Below are positions 7,668 through 18,233 of a DNA stretch of 39,995 nt, piece by piece. The DNA lies in NCBI GenBank assembly GCA_019233055.1, contig JAFAMV010000156.1:1-39995 (forward strand), given 5' to 3'. The notes beneath the pieces are model-generated. The model saw nothing but the letters and a program-made list of their open reading frames with translations, ran no database searches and was not told the DNA's origin. A program made the translations under genes and the position numbers. The DNA is from Curvibacter sp. GTDB taxonomy: Bacteria > Pseudomonadota > Gammaproteobacteria > Burkholderiales > Burkholderiaceae_C. Numbering within the stretch: the stretch's first letter is position 1; every line of letters starts with the position of its first letter.

Positions 7668-8669
7668 ATGCTCCTCCATCTCTGCCCTGCGGCCTTGCGC
7701 CGCCTTGGCCTGGCCCTGCTGCTCCTGCCGCTGGCCAGCGTCGCCGATGCCAACCCTGCCCAGGCAGCGCAGCCCTTTCCCCAGCGCCCGGTGCACATCG
7801 TGGTGCCCGTGGCGGCCGGCGGCAGTGCCGACCGGCTCACGCGGGTGCTGGCCGAACGCCTCGGCCGCCTCTGGGGCCAGGCCGTGGTGGTGGACAACGT
7901 GCCGGGCGCCAGCGGCAACCTCGGCGCGGCCCGGGTGGCCCATGCCGCGCCCGACGGCTACACCCTGCTGCAGCAGGGCGAAGGCCTGACGCTCAATGCC
8001 TTGTTGTATGAGCAACTGCCCTATGACAGCCAGTCCGCCTTCGTCCCCGTGATCAAGGCGGTGGTGAACCCGCAGATCCTGGTGGTCAATCCGGCCACCG
8101 GATTGCACAGCTTCCAGGACTACCTGGCGCGCGCCCGCGCCCAGCCCGGCAGCATCAGCCTGGGCCTGCCCGGCAATGGCGGCATCGCCCATGTGGCCCA
8201 TGCCCTGATCACCCAGCAGACCGGCGCCCGGGTCAACTACATCCCCTATGGCGGCGGCGGTCCCGCCACCGTCGATGTGTTGGCCGGCCATGTGGACGCC
8301 ACCTTGATCACCCTGGCCGCCGTGACCGAACAGGTCCGCTCCGGGCGGCTGCGCGCCCTGGCGGTGACCACCGCCTACCGATCCCCGGCCCTGCCCGAGG
8401 TGCCGACCATGGCCGAGGCCGGCCTGCCGGGCTTCTCGGTCGAGAGCTGGCAAGGCTATTTCGTGCCCGCCAGCACCCCGCCGGAGCGGGTCCGCCAGCT
8501 CAACCAGGACATCGACACCGCCTTGCACAGCCCCGAGGTCAAGGCCCGCCTGGAAGACCTGGGTTTCAAGGTGCAGGGGGGCAGCACCGACGAACTCGCG
8601 CGCAGCCTGCAGAGCGAACGGCCGCGCTACGCGCAGGCGATCCGCAGCGCCGGCATCAGCTTGCGCTGA
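7668..8669 (+). CDS. Bug family (tripartite tricarboxylate transporter-type) periplasmic substrate receptor
   Basis: A 333-residue secreted protein. The signal peptide spans about residues 1-34, with the hydrophobic core LGLALLLLPLASVA and cleavage after AQA. The Bug pattern follows: PQRPVHIVVPVAAGG, DNVPGASGNLGAARVAHAAPDGYTLL, YIPYGGGGPATVDVLAGHVD and LPEVPTMAEAG. Bug proteins bind carboxylates, amides, amino acids or aromatic acids. The start at 7668 gives a normal signal peptide; an upstream in-frame ATG at 7605, preceded by a GGGGGAAGTGAGG stretch, would add 21 residues. No TctA/TctB membrane partners are nearby, as usual for orphan Bug genes. It converges with the next gene, leaving only 3 bases between the stops. 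Confidence 0.88.
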   Translation: MLLHLCPAALRRLGLALLLLPLASVADANPAQAAQPFPQRPVHIVVPVAAGGSADRLTRVLAERLGRLWGQAVVVDNVPGASGNLGAARVAHAAPDGYTLLQQGEGLTLNALLYEQLPYDSQSAFVPVIKAVVNPQILVVNPATGLHSFQDYLARARAQPGSISLGLPGNGGIAHVAHALITQQTGARVNYIPYGGGGPATVDVLAGHVDATLITLAAVTEQVRSGRLRALAVTTAYRSPALPEVPTMAEAGLPGFSVESWQGYFVPASTPPERVRQLNQDIDTALHSPEVKARLEDLGFKVQGGSTDELARSLQSERPRYAQAIRSAGISLR

Positions 8670-8672
8670 CGT

Positions 8673-9686
8673 TCAGAGCCGCGCCAGGTAGTCGCGGACC
8701 TGCACCTTCTGCGGCAGCACCTGACGGGTGGTCAGCCAATCGGCCGCCTGCTGGAACTGCTGCAGGAAGGCGCCATCCTCGACACCATGGAAGGTCCAAT
8801 GACGTTTCAGCCGGGCCTGAGCTTCCCGGGCCGCATCGCTGTAGCCCGCCTCTTTCTGCGCCAGACGCTCGGCCTCTTCGGTGTTCTCGCTGATCCACTG
8901 GCCCTCTGCGGCGTAACCGGCGTTCACCGCACGCACGATGTCCGGGTTTTCCTCGGCAAAACGCCGGCTGGTGACATAGGAGTTGAAGTCGATGTAGAAA
9001 GGCAGATCACGCCCCTCCAGGAACACGTCATGGGCCTTGTAGTCGGCCCGGGCGATGTCCACCCCGGGGCTCCACATCGACCAGGCATCCACCTTGCCCT
9101 GGGCGAAAGCCGGTCCGGCATCGGGGGGGTTCAGGTAGACAAAGCGCACCTTGCTGCGGTCCACACCGTGTTTCTCGAGCGCCGCCACCAGCAGGAACTC
9201 TCCAAGGCCCGATCGGTTCACCGCCACCGACTTCCCCACCAGATCGGTGACCTTGTCGATGCCCGAGCCATCCCGCGCGATGATCGCGGTGCTGCGCGGG
9301 TCGGTGACCGAGAACTGGGTGAACACCAGCGGCGATCCGGCCAGCATCGCAGCCAACGCCGGGGTGGTGCTGCCGCCGAACGCAAAATCCGCGCTGCCGC
9401 CGGTGACGGCCTGCAGCGAGGGGGCATGGTTGGGAAAGGGGCCGACCCATTGCACCCGCAGGCCCTCGCGCGCCAGACGCTTCTCGAACTCGCCGCGCAG
9501 CCTGGCCACCAGAGGCAGCCCGCCATGTCCCCAGCCCAGGCGCACCGTGTCGGTGCTGCGACCGCTGCGCGGCGCGGCCGCGCGGGCCCCACCGGGGACA
9601 AGGGATGCCAGGGTCGCCAGGCCGCCGAGGCCAGCCTCGATGAAGGCGCGCCGCGCCAGTGCCGGCTTGCTGTGATCAGGGTTCAT
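8673..9686 (-). CDS. Sulfonate/aliphatic sulfonate-type ABC substrate-binding protein (SsuA-like, set 1)
   Basis: A 337-residue binding protein of the SsuA/TauA/NMT1-like class. The N-terminus carries a twin-arginine signal-like stretch (ARRAFIEAG, R12-R13, then a hydrophobic core to ARA at about 36), so Tat or Sec export is possible. Motifs: VRLGWGHGGLPLVARL, GSADFAFGGSTTPALAAML, DLVGKSVAVNRSGLGEFLL and PDAGPAFAQGKVDAWSMWSP. These are the usual positions for a ligand pocket that takes a sulfonate or related anion. It is the last gene of the six-gene minus-strand operon and overlaps the ATPase gene by 4 bases. Ligand inferred from family and context. Confidence 0.85.
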   Translation of the reverse strand: MNPDHSKPALARRAFIEAGLGGLATLASLVPGGARAAAPRSGRSTDTVRLGWGHGGLPLVARLRGEFEKRLAREGLRVQWVGPFPNHAPSLQAVTGGSADFAFGGSTTPALAAMLAGSPLVFTQFSVTDPRSTAIIARDGSGIDKVTDLVGKSVAVNRSGLGEFLLVAALEKHGVDRSKVRFVYLNPPDAGPAFAQGKVDAWSMWSPGVDIARADYKAHDVFLEGRDLPFYIDFNSYVTSRRFAEENPDIVRAVNAGYAAEGQWISENTEEAERLAQKEAGYSDAAREAQARLKRHWTFHGVEDGAFLQQFQQAADWLTTRQVLPQKVQVRDYLARL

Positions 9687-10438
9687 GCATAGACCTTCCG
9701 TGGAATCAAGGACGAAGAAACGCTGTCGGGAAGATCACCATCGACCCCCAGTTCAGACAGCAGCTGTCGGCGCAAGGCCTCTGCGGCGCCCCGATGCCTG
9801 CGCTGCTCTTGCGACACCGGGTAGGCCGCCGCGACCAGGCCGTCGCGCACCACCAGGACCCGGTGGGCCAGCGCGATGGCCTCGTCCACATCGTGGGTCA
9901 CCAACAGCACGCCGGGCTGGTGGCGGGCCACGAGCTGGCGCACCAGCTCATGCATGCGCAATCGGGTCAGCGCGTCCAGGGCGGCAAAGGGCTCGTCCAG
10001 CAGCAGCAGGCGGGGTTCACGCACCAGCGCCCGGGCCAGGGCCACGCGCTGGGCCTGGCCACCGGAGAGGCGATGCGGCCATTCCTCGAGGCGGTCCCCG
10101 AGACCGACCTCGGTCAGTGCCGCTTCGGCGAGGGCCCGGCCGGACCGCTCATCCAGGCCCAGGGCCACGTTGCGCCACAACACATCCCAGGGCAGCAGCC
10201 GAGGTTCCTGGAACACCACCGCCGGCCGCCGCGGACCGTCGATGTGCCCCCCGTCCACCGGGTCCAGGCCGGCCAAGGCCCGCAGCAGTGTGGTCTTACC
10301 ACAGCCGCTCTCCCCCAGCAGGACCACGAACTCGCCGCGCCCCACCTGCAGGTCCAACCCCCGCAGCACCCAGCGCGGCCCGTAGCGACGTTGCAGGCCG
10401 CTCACCCTCAGCGCCAACTCGGTGCCGTCGCTGCTCAT
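9683..10438 (-). CDS. Sulfonate-type ABC transporter ATP-binding protein (SsuB-like, set 1)
   Basis: A 251-residue ATPase with Walker A GESGCGKTT (42-50), the Q-loop in VVFQEPRLLPW (about 74-84), signature LSGGQAQR (124-131), Walker B LLLLDEPFAALD (144-155) and the switch histidine in VTHDVDEA. FQEPRLLPW and DEPFAALDALTR are hallmarks of the nitrate/sulfonate/taurine ATPase group. A tail after residue 215 is less conserved. It overlaps both neighbours by 4 bases, so translation of permease, ATPase and receptor is coupled. Confidence 0.92.
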   Translation of the reverse strand: MSSDGTELALRVSGLQRRYGPRWVLRGLDLQVGRGEFVVLLGESGCGKTTLLRALAGLDPVDGGHIDGPRRPAVVFQEPRLLPWDVLWRNVALGLDERSGRALAEAALTEVGLGDRLEEWPHRLSGGQAQRVALARALVREPRLLLLDEPFAALDALTRLRMHELVRQLVARHQPGVLLVTHDVDEAIALAHRVLVVRDGLVAAAYPVSQEQRRHRGAAEALRRQLLSELGVDGDLPDSVSSSLIPRKVYA

Positions 10439-11307
10439 GCACGCCCCCGGGCGGCGTAATTGGGATGCCAGCGCAGGCAGCGCCGTTCGAGCGCCCTGGC
10501 CAGCGCGTCCGAACCCACACCGATCAAGGCGTAGATGAGCACGGTCAGCACGATCACATCGGTGCGCAGGAATTCGCGGGCATCCATCGCCAGGTAGCCG
10601 ATCCCGGTGGTGGTGGCCAGGGTCTCGGCGATCACCAGCGCCAACCAGGCCACGGCCAATGCATAGCGGACGCCGGCCAGCACCGAAGGCAGCGCACCGG
10701 GCAGGACGATGCGGCGCACCAGCGCCCAGGTCGAAAGCCCGGTGACCCGGCCCAACTCGAGCAGCTTGGGGTCGACCTGCCGGATGCCCAGCACGGTGTT
10801 GATGTAGATCGGGAACAGGACCCCCAGCGAGACCAGGAAAATCTTGCCGGCCTCGTCGACACCGAACCAGACGATCACCAGGGGCAACAGCGCCAGGAAG
10901 GGGATGGCCCGCAGCATCTGGACACTGCGGTCGAACAGGGCCTCGGCCAGGCGCGAGAACCCCACGGCGGTGCCCAGGGCCAGGCCGAGCGCGCCGCCGA
11001 TGACGAAGCCGGCCGCCGCACGCAACAGGCTGGCGCCCAGATCGCTCAGCAGACGCCCCTGCAGGATCAGCTTCCAGGCGGTCAGGGCCACCTTGCTGGG
11101 TGCCGGCAGAACCTGGGGTGACAGCCCCCCGAGACGGGCGGCCGCCTCCCAGATCAGCAGCAGCAGCACCGGCACGGCCCAGGACAGCAGACGCAGGGCG
11201 GCATCCCGCCCCGGGCCGCCCGGGAATCGCCAGCCCCGTGCTGGCGACCGCGAGGGGGCCGCCACGGCTTCGAATGGCGTGCCAGGGGGGGAGCAGGCTT
11301 GATTCAC
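10435..11307 (-). CDS. Sulfonate-type ABC transporter permease (SsuC-like, set 1)
   Basis: A 290-residue inner-membrane permease. About 40 soluble residues precede the first helix (LLSWAVPVLLLLIWEAA). Family motifs follow: LPAPSKVALTAWKLI, AAAGFVIGGALGLALGTAVG, MLRAIPFLALLPLVIVWFG and the EAA loop LLELGRVTGLSTWALVRRIVLPGALPSVL. No ATG exists at a sensible position. A GTG at 11307 is chosen because a GAGGA ribosome site lies 11 bases upstream and the frame upstream has no family similarity. The gene is 35 bases after the double-ATPase gene. With the two genes after it, it makes a complete sulfonate-type importer. Confidence 0.88.
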   Translation of the reverse strand: MNQACSPPGTPFEAVAAPSRSPARGWRFPGGPGRDAALRLLSWAVPVLLLLIWEAAARLGGLSPQVLPAPSKVALTAWKLILQGRLLSDLGASLLRAAAGFVIGGALGLALGTAVGFSRLAEALFDRSVQMLRAIPFLALLPLVIVWFGVDEAGKIFLVSLGVLFPIYINTVLGIRQVDPKLLELGRVTGLSTWALVRRIVLPGALPSVLAGVRYALAVAWLALVIAETLATTTGIGYLAMDAREFLRTDVIVLTVLIYALIGVGSDALARALERRCLRWHPNYAARGRA

Positions 11308-11342
11308 GACGGGTCTTGTCCTCGAACTGTCGGCATCAGGAT

Positions 11343-13088
<1,746 letters not shown>

Positions 13089-13089
13089 G

Positions 13090-13992
13090 TCAGCGTCCTC
13101 TGAGTCGGGGGTTGAAGGCATCGTTGAGTCCGTCGCCGAGCAGGTTGAGCGCCAGCACGGTGAGCACGATGGCGCCGCCCGGCAGGGCCGTCAGGAACCA
13201 GGCGGTGCGCAGCAGTTCGCGCCCCTGGCCGATCATGCTGCCCCAGGAGACCGCGTTCGGGTCGCCCATGCCGAGGAAGGACAAGGCCGACTCGATGAGG
13301 ATGGCGGTGGCCACCAGCACCGAGGTGGTGACGATCACCGGCGGCAGCGCATTGGGCAGCATCTCCTGCACGATGATGCGCCAGGGGCTGAAGCCTTGGC
13401 TGCGCGCGGCCAGCACGAAATCGGACTCGCGCAGGCTGCGGAATTCGGCCCGCACCAGGCGCGCGATCACCGGCCAGGAGGCCAGGCCGATGGCCGTCAC
13501 GATCACCGGCACCGAGGGCTGGCCGATGGCCACCACGACGATCACCAGCAAAAACGAGGGCACGGTCTGGAACAGCTCGGTGATGCGCACCACCAGGTCG
13601 TCGACCCAGCCGCCGAAATAGCCGCCCAGCGCCCCGAGCACGATGCCGATGAGCAGGCTCAGCACCGCCGCCACCGCGCCCACCGCCAGCGAGATCCGCG
13701 CGCCATGGGCGATGCCGGCCAGCACATCGCGGCCCAGCGAATCGCTGCCCAGCGGAAACTGCGGATCCTGGCCCGGCCACAGCAGGGGCGGCGCGACCAT
13801 GTCGAGCGGATCGCCGGGAAACAGCACCGGCGCCAGCAGCGCCAGCGCCGCCATGGCCAGCAGGATCAACAGACCGGCCACCGCCGCCGGGTTGCGCAAC
13901 AGGGTGCGCAGGGCCAGCCAGCGGCCGGCCGCCGGCGTAGCGGGCGCTGCCGGTGCCGCCGGGGCGGAAGGAACAGAGAGGCTTTCAGACAC
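13090..13992 (-). CDS. Peptide-type ABC transporter permease (DppC/OppC-like)
   Basis: A 300-residue permease. A Pro/Ala-rich N-terminus precedes the first helix (about 38-57). The periplasmic motif FPLGSDSLGRDVLAGIAHGARISL is diagnostic of DppC/OppC. The EAA loop is LRESDFVLAARSQGFSPWRI, then LPNALPPVIV. The end WGSMIGQGRELL and LNLLGDGLNDAFNPRLR is also typical. It pairs with the permease upstream (48-base gap) and is followed after 1 base by the double ATPase. No peptide-type binding protein gene is in this operon; one diverges from it at 15368. Confidence 0.92.
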   Translation of the reverse strand: MSESLSVPSAPAAPAAPATPAAGRWLALRTLLRNPAAVAGLLILLAMAALALLAPVLFPGDPLDMVAPPLLWPGQDPQFPLGSDSLGRDVLAGIAHGARISLAVGAVAAVLSLLIGIVLGALGGYFGGWVDDLVVRITELFQTVPSFLLVIVVVAIGQPSVPVIVTAIGLASWPVIARLVRAEFRSLRESDFVLAARSQGFSPWRIIVQEMLPNALPPVIVTTSVLVATAILIESALSFLGMGDPNAVSWGSMIGQGRELLRTAWFLTALPGGAIVLTVLALNLLGDGLNDAFNPRLRGR

Positions 13993-14040
13993 AGAGAACT
14001 CCAGCGAGGCGGCAGGACCGGCCAGGGGGGGGAAATCGCT

Positions 14041-15030
14041 TCAACGCAGACGGATGCGGGGATCGAGCCAGGCATGCAGCAGGTCGACCGCCATGTTGGC
14101 CAGGATCACCAGGCCCGAGGACATCAGCAGGATGCCCAGCAGCACGGTGTAGTCGCGCGCCATCACCGCCTCGAAGGCCAGGCGCCCGAGACCCGGCCAG
14201 CTGAACACGGTCTCGATCACCACCGCGCCGCCGAGCAGGGTGCCGAAGTGCATGCCGGCCACGGTGCTCACCGGGATCAGGGCATTGCGCAGCACATGGC
14301 GCAGGGTCACCGTCAGCGGGTGCAGCCCCTTGGCCTCGGCGGTGCGCACGAAATCGAGGCGGCTCACCTCCAGCATGGCCGAGCGCGTCAGGCGCGAGAA
14401 GATGGCGACATAGAAACCGGCCATGGCCAGCGAGGGCAACACCAGGTGGCGCAGGTGGTCCAGCAGCAGCGCCCAGCCGCTCAGCCCGGCACCGATGCTG
14501 GCACTGCCCCCCGTGGGCAGCCAGCCCAGCTTGACCGAGAACAGCACGATGGCCATCAGGCCGAGCCAGAAGCCCGGCGTCGAATACAGCAGCAGGGCCA
14601 GCACCGACAGCACACGGTCGGGCCAGCGGCCGACCAGGCTGGCCATCACCGTGCCCAGCAGCACCCCCAGGCCGAGTGCCAGCCCCAGGGCCGACACCAT
14701 CAGCAGCAGCGTGTTGCCCAGCCGGGCGCCGATCAGCTCGGTCACCGGCAGGTTGTAGCGCGGCGAATTGCCCAGGCTCAGATGCGCCAGATGCCCGAGG
14801 TAGGCCCCGAGCTGCTCGAGCACCGGCAGATCCAGGCCGAAATGCTGGCGCAGCTGGGCCATGGTCTCGGCCGTCGCCGAGCCGGCCTCGGCAGCCATCA
14901 CATCGGCGGCGTCGCCCGGCAGCGCCTGCATCAGGAAGAAGTTCAGCACCACCACCCCGATCACCGTCGGGACCGCCTGCCAGGCGGTTCGGCGCAGGGT
15001 CGCGCCCAGGGCTTGCCAGCGCCGGCTCAT
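14041..15030 (-). CDS. Peptide-type ABC transporter permease (DppB/OppB-like), first gene of the operon
   Basis: A 329-residue permease with the DppB/OppB pattern: an N-terminal helix followed by the periplasmic loop with AMAQLRQHFGLD-like spacing (MAQLRQHFGLDLPVLEQ), YNLPVTELIGARLGNTLLLM, the EAA loop LDFVRTAEAKGLHPLTVTLRHVLRNALIP, and the tail VILANMAVDLLHAWLDPRIRLR. GAAGGG lies upstream of the ATG. It opens the six-gene operon (permeases, double ATPase, then the sulfonate importer) read leftwards. The promoter should lie in the 337-base divergent region 15031-15367. Confidence 0.92.
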   Translation of the reverse strand: MSRRWQALGATLRRTAWQAVPTVIGVVVLNFFLMQALPGDAADVMAAEAGSATAETMAQLRQHFGLDLPVLEQLGAYLGHLAHLSLGNSPRYNLPVTELIGARLGNTLLLMVSALGLALGLGVLLGTVMASLVGRWPDRVLSVLALLLYSTPGFWLGLMAIVLFSVKLGWLPTGGSASIGAGLSGWALLLDHLRHLVLPSLAMAGFYVAIFSRLTRSAMLEVSRLDFVRTAEAKGLHPLTVTLRHVLRNALIPVSTVAGMHFGTLLGGAVVIETVFSWPGLGRLAFEAVMARDYTVLLGILLMSSGLVILANMAVDLLHAWLDPRIRLR

Positions 15031-15367
15031 GGCGCCGGCCCTTCATGAGGCGGCACATTGCTTGTGGACAAGGAAGACTCCGATCGCAGGGTGTGGGGAG
15101 AGGTGGCCGATGCTAGGAAGCCAGGGCACGGCCGGCAAGGAAGAAAAGCGCCTAAGCAATCTCGCCGCCCGCATCTCACCCGCATCTCACCCGCATCTCA
15201 CCCGCATCTCGCCCCCATCTCGCACCAGCGCGGCAGGGGCCGCGCCAGGCCCCCCGCGCCATCGAACAAGTTCGCATGAGCAAGCTCGCAAAGCTTCCTT
15301 GCCCCGGGCGAGCGGCGCGACCCACACTGCAGCCTCCCTGTTTTCCGCCTCTTTGCCGATCCTGCCC
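15031..15367. promoter_or_regulatory. Divergent regulatory region between the peptide-permease operon and a binding-protein gene
   Basis: No credible gene is present in these 337 bases. It must hold promoters for the leftward six-gene operon and the rightward binding-protein gene. Visible elements are an array of five 11-base repeats at 15169-15223, a GAGCAAGCTC dyad at 15278-15287, and a weak ribosome site for the leftward gene. I could not assign -35/-10 boxes with confidence. The plus-strand ATG at 15368 has no recognisable ribosome site. Confidence 0.6.
15169..15223. repeat. Five tandem 11-base repeats
   Basis: The unit CCGCATCTCAC is present three times exactly (15169-15179, 15180-15190, 15191-15201). 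It is followed by CCGCATCTCGC (15202-15212) and CCCCATCTCGC (15213-15223). A related AGCAATCTCGC lies at 15155-15165, out of phase by 3 bases. One unit is about one helical turn, so all copies face the same side of the DNA. Confidence 0.95.
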
Positions 15368-16984
15368 ATGACCCGAATCCCGGAACGCCTGATCCAGGCC
15401 ACCCTGCTCAGCCTGGCCCTGCTGGGGGCCGCCACCCCGACCCGCCCAGCCCACGCACAGACCGGCCCCGCTGCCGCCACGCCCCATGCGGGCGGCACGC
15501 TGAACTGGGCCATCAACCCGGTGCCGAATTCGATCGTGCCGCTGACCACCACGGCCGGTGGCAACACCGAGATCGGCCCCAAGATCGTCGAGGGCCTGCT
15601 GACCTTCGACAACGAGCTGCGCCCCAAGCCCCTGCTGGCCACCGCCTGGTCGGTCAGCAAGGACGGCCTGCAGTACCGCTTCGAACTGCGCAAGGGCGTG
15701 AAATGGCACGACGGCCATGACTTCAGTTCGGCCGATGTGGCCTTCTCGATCCAGACCCTCAAGCAGGTGCATCCGCGCGGACGCGGCACCTTCGCCAATG
15801 TGACCGAGGTGAAGACGCCCGACGCCCACACCGTGATCCTGGTGCTGAGCAAGCCCTCGCCCTTTCTGCTGACCGCGCTGGCGGCCACCGAATCGCCGAT
15901 CGTGCCCAAGCACCTGTACGAGGGCACCGACATCGCCACCAACAAGTACAACAGCGCCCCGGTCGGCACCGGCCCCTTCGTGTTCAAGGAATGGGTGCAG
16001 GGCAGCCACATCATCCTGGAGCGCAACCCCAACTACTGGGACAAGCCCAAGCCCTACCTCGACCGCATCGTGGTGCGCTTCGTCACCGACCCGGTGGCGC
16101 GCGCTGCGGCGCTCGAGGCCGGCAGCCTGGACCTGGGCGCCGGCAGCGCCAGCATCCCGCTGACCGACGTCGAGCGCTTCAAGCAATTGCCCAATGTGAA
16201 TGTGGACTCCCACAACTGGAGTTACGTGGGGGACCACCAGCAGATCTATTTCAACCTCGACACGCCGGCGCTGCAGAACCTCGAGGTGCGCCGCGCCCTG
16301 GCCGAAGCGGTGGACCTGAACGCCTTCAAGCGCACCGTCTGGCTCGGCTACGGCGCGCTCTCGGCCTCGCCTATCGGCACCCTGCTGAGCCGCTACCACG
16401 ACAGCAGCATCCAGCCCGTCGCCTACGACCCGAAGCAGGCCGAGGCCGCCCTGGACGCCGCCGGGTTCAAGCGCAACGCCAACGGCGTGCGCCTCAAGCT
16501 GCGCCTGCTCTACAACCCCTTTGTGGATCGCCGCGCGGTCGACTTCCTGCGCCAGTCGCTGGGCCGCATCGGGGTCGATGCCAACATCGAGACCTATGAC
16601 TTCGCCACCTATGTGACCAAGGCCTACACCGACCGCGCCTTCGACCTCACCTTCGAATCGCTGACCAACATCTTCGACCCCTCGGTGGGCGTGCAGCGCA
16701 TCTTCTGGTCGAAGAACTTCAAGATCGGCCTGCCCTTCTCCAACGCACCGCACTACGTCAACCCCGAGGTGGACCGCCTGCTCGAAGCCGCCTCGGTCGA
16801 GGTCGACGAGGCCAAGCGCCGCGAGCTCTTCGTCGCCTTCCAGCAGCAGGTGCACAAGGACCTGCCCTCGATCGAGGTCGGCGCCAACCCGAACATCACC
16901 GTCAGTTCGAAGAAGGTGCACGACTACGCCACCACCGGCGAGGGCCTGCGCGGCAGCTTCGCCGACCTCTACCTGACGCCCTGA
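15368..16984 (+). CDS. Peptide-type ABC substrate-binding protein (family 5, DppA/OppA-like), copy 1
   Basis: A 538-residue secreted protein with a signal peptide about 1-32 ([19 protein letters not shown]). Family 5 motifs are clear: [73 protein letters not shown] and [20 protein letters not shown]. The ligand could be a peptide, opine, glutathione or another medium-sized molecule. It diverges from the permease operon, which lacks its own binding protein, and so is its probable partner. It is followed after 115 bases by ssuD. Two close paralogues lie at 25227 and 29609. The ATG at 15368 gives a normal signal peptide, although no ribosome site is visible. Confidence 0.9.
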   Translation: MTRIPERLIQATLLSLALLGAATPTRPAHAQTGPAAATPHAGGTLNWAINPVPNSIVPLTTTAGGNTEIGPKIVEGLLTFDNELRPKPLLATAWSVSKDGLQYRFELRKGVKWHDGHDFSSADVAFSIQTLKQVHPRGRGTFANVTEVKTPDAHTVILVLSKPSPFLLTALAATESPIVPKHLYEGTDIATNKYNSAPVGTGPFVFKEWVQGSHIILERNPNYWDKPKPYLDRIVVRFVTDPVARAAALEAGSLDLGAGSASIPLTDVERFKQLPNVNVDSHNWSYVGDHQQIYFNLDTPALQNLEVRRALAEAVDLNAFKRTVWLGYGALSASPIGTLLSRYHDSSIQPVAYDPKQAEAALDAAGFKRNANGVRLKLRLLYNPFVDRRAVDFLRQSLGRIGVDANIETYDFATYVTKAYTDRAFDLTFESLTNIFDPSVGVQRIFWSKNFKIGLPFSNAPHYVNPEVDRLLEAASVEVDEAKRRELFVAFQQQVHKDLPSIEVGANPNITVSSKKVHDYATTGEGLRGSFADLYLTP

Positions 16985-17099
16985 GCCGGGCCAGCCCCGG
17001 TCTTCTTCCGCCCTGCGGCGCGCCCCACCCACACCCGATGGCCAGATACAAGAAACCCGGCGCGCCCTTCTTCCACCCCTGCATGAAAGAGCCTTCCCC

Positions 17100-18224
17100 A
17101 TGAGCCTGGACATCTTCTGGTTCCTGCCCACCTCGGGCGACACCCGCTACCTCGGCAAGTCCGATTTCGGCCGCCCGGCCACCAACGCCTACATGCGCCA
17201 GATCGCGGTCACCGCCGAATCGCTGGGCTACGACGGCCTGCTGATCCCCACCGGATCGTCGTGCCTGGACCCCTGGGTCACGGCGGCCAGCCTGATCGGG
17301 GCGACACAGCGCATCAAGCTGCTGGTGGCCCTGCGCACCTCGCTGGCCGGCCCCACCGCATCGGCGCGCCAGGCCGCCACCCTGGACCAGGCCCTGCAAG
17401 GCCGCCTGCTGCTCAATGTGGTGCCCGGCGGCGACGCCACCGAACTGGCGGCGGACGGGGTCTTTCTCGACCACGACGCGCGCTACGAGGCGGCCGATGA
17501 ATTCCTGCAGGTCTGGAAGCGGGTGCTGTCCGGCGAGCGCGTGGACTTCGACGGCCGGCACCTCCAGGTCCGCGGTGCGCAGAATTTCTTCCCACCGGTC
17601 AGCAAGCCCCACCCGCCGCTGTACTTCGGCGGCTCCTCGCCGGCCGCCCACGAACTGGCGGCCCGGCATGTGGACGCCTACCTCAGCTGGGGCGAACCGC
17701 CGGCCCTGGTGGCCGAGAAGATCGCCGATGTGCGCGCCCGCGCGGCCCGCCACGGCCGCAGCGTGCGCTTCGGTGTGCGCCTGCATGTGATCGTGCGCGA
17801 GACCCGTGACGAGGCCTGGGCCGAGGCCGAGCGGCTCATCAGCCGCCTCAGCGACGAGGACATCGCCAAGGCACAGGCCAATTTCGCCCGCATGGACTCG
17901 GTCGGCCAGAAGCGCATCTCCGAACTGCACGGCGGACGCCGCGACCGCCTCGAGATCAGCCCCGACCTCTGGGCCGGCGTAGGCCTGGTGCGCGGCGGCG
18001 CCGGCACCTCCCTGGTCGGCGACCCCGAGACCGTGGCCAGACGCCTGCAGGAGTATGTCGACCTGGGCGTCGACAGCTTCGTGCTGTCGGGCTACCCGCA
18101 CCTCGAGGAGGCCATCCGCTTCGCCGAGCTGGTGTTCCCGCTGCTGCCGGGCAAGAAGCCGGTCACCCTGCGCGACCAGGTGGTCACCGGCGGGGCCTTC
18201 GATGTGCGGGCCGGACAGTCCTGA
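17100..18224 (+). CDS. ssuD: FMNH2-dependent alkanesulfonate monooxygenase SsuD
   Basis: A 374-residue luciferase-fold enzyme that converts alkanesulfonates to aldehyde and sulfite, using reduced flavin from a partner reductase. From [10 protein letters not shown] at the N-terminus it aligns throughout with E. coli SsuD. Active-site positions are kept: Cys in PTGSSC (55 with the initiator), Arg and His in FGVRLHVIV, Arg in [13 protein letters not shown] and Tyr in SGYPHLEEA. The usual partner SsuE is absent from the window. It is followed after 9 bases by a sulfonate importer, giving the order ssuD-A-C-B. The name is secure; its chain-length preference is not visible. Confidence 0.95.
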   Translation: MSLDIFWFLPTSGDTRYLGKSDFGRPATNAYMRQIAVTAESLGYDGLLIPTGSSCLDPWVTAASLIGATQRIKLLVALRTSLAGPTASARQAATLDQALQGRLLLNVVPGGDATELAADGVFLDHDARYEAADEFLQVWKRVLSGERVDFDGRHLQVRGAQNFFPPVSKPHPPLYFGGSSPAAHELAARHVDAYLSWGEPPALVAEKIADVRARAARHGRSVRFGVRLHVIVRETRDEAWAEAERLISRLSDEDIAKAQANFARMDSVGQKRISELHGGRRDRLEISPDLWAGVGLVRGGAGTSLVGDPETVARRLQEYVDLGVDSFVLSGYPHLEEAIRFAELVFPLLPGKKPVTLRDQVVTGGAFDVRAGQS

Positions 18225-18233
18225 GACCCCACC

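Noticed and set aside
15169..15223. CRISPR array
   Set aside because: The repeats are 11 bases and directly adjacent, with no spacers; no cas genes are present.
14861..15367. Extended N-terminus of the receptor gene at 15368 from an upstream start
   Set aside because: The upstream part would run antisense through the start of the permease gene and the tandem repeats. The signal peptide appears only from 15368.
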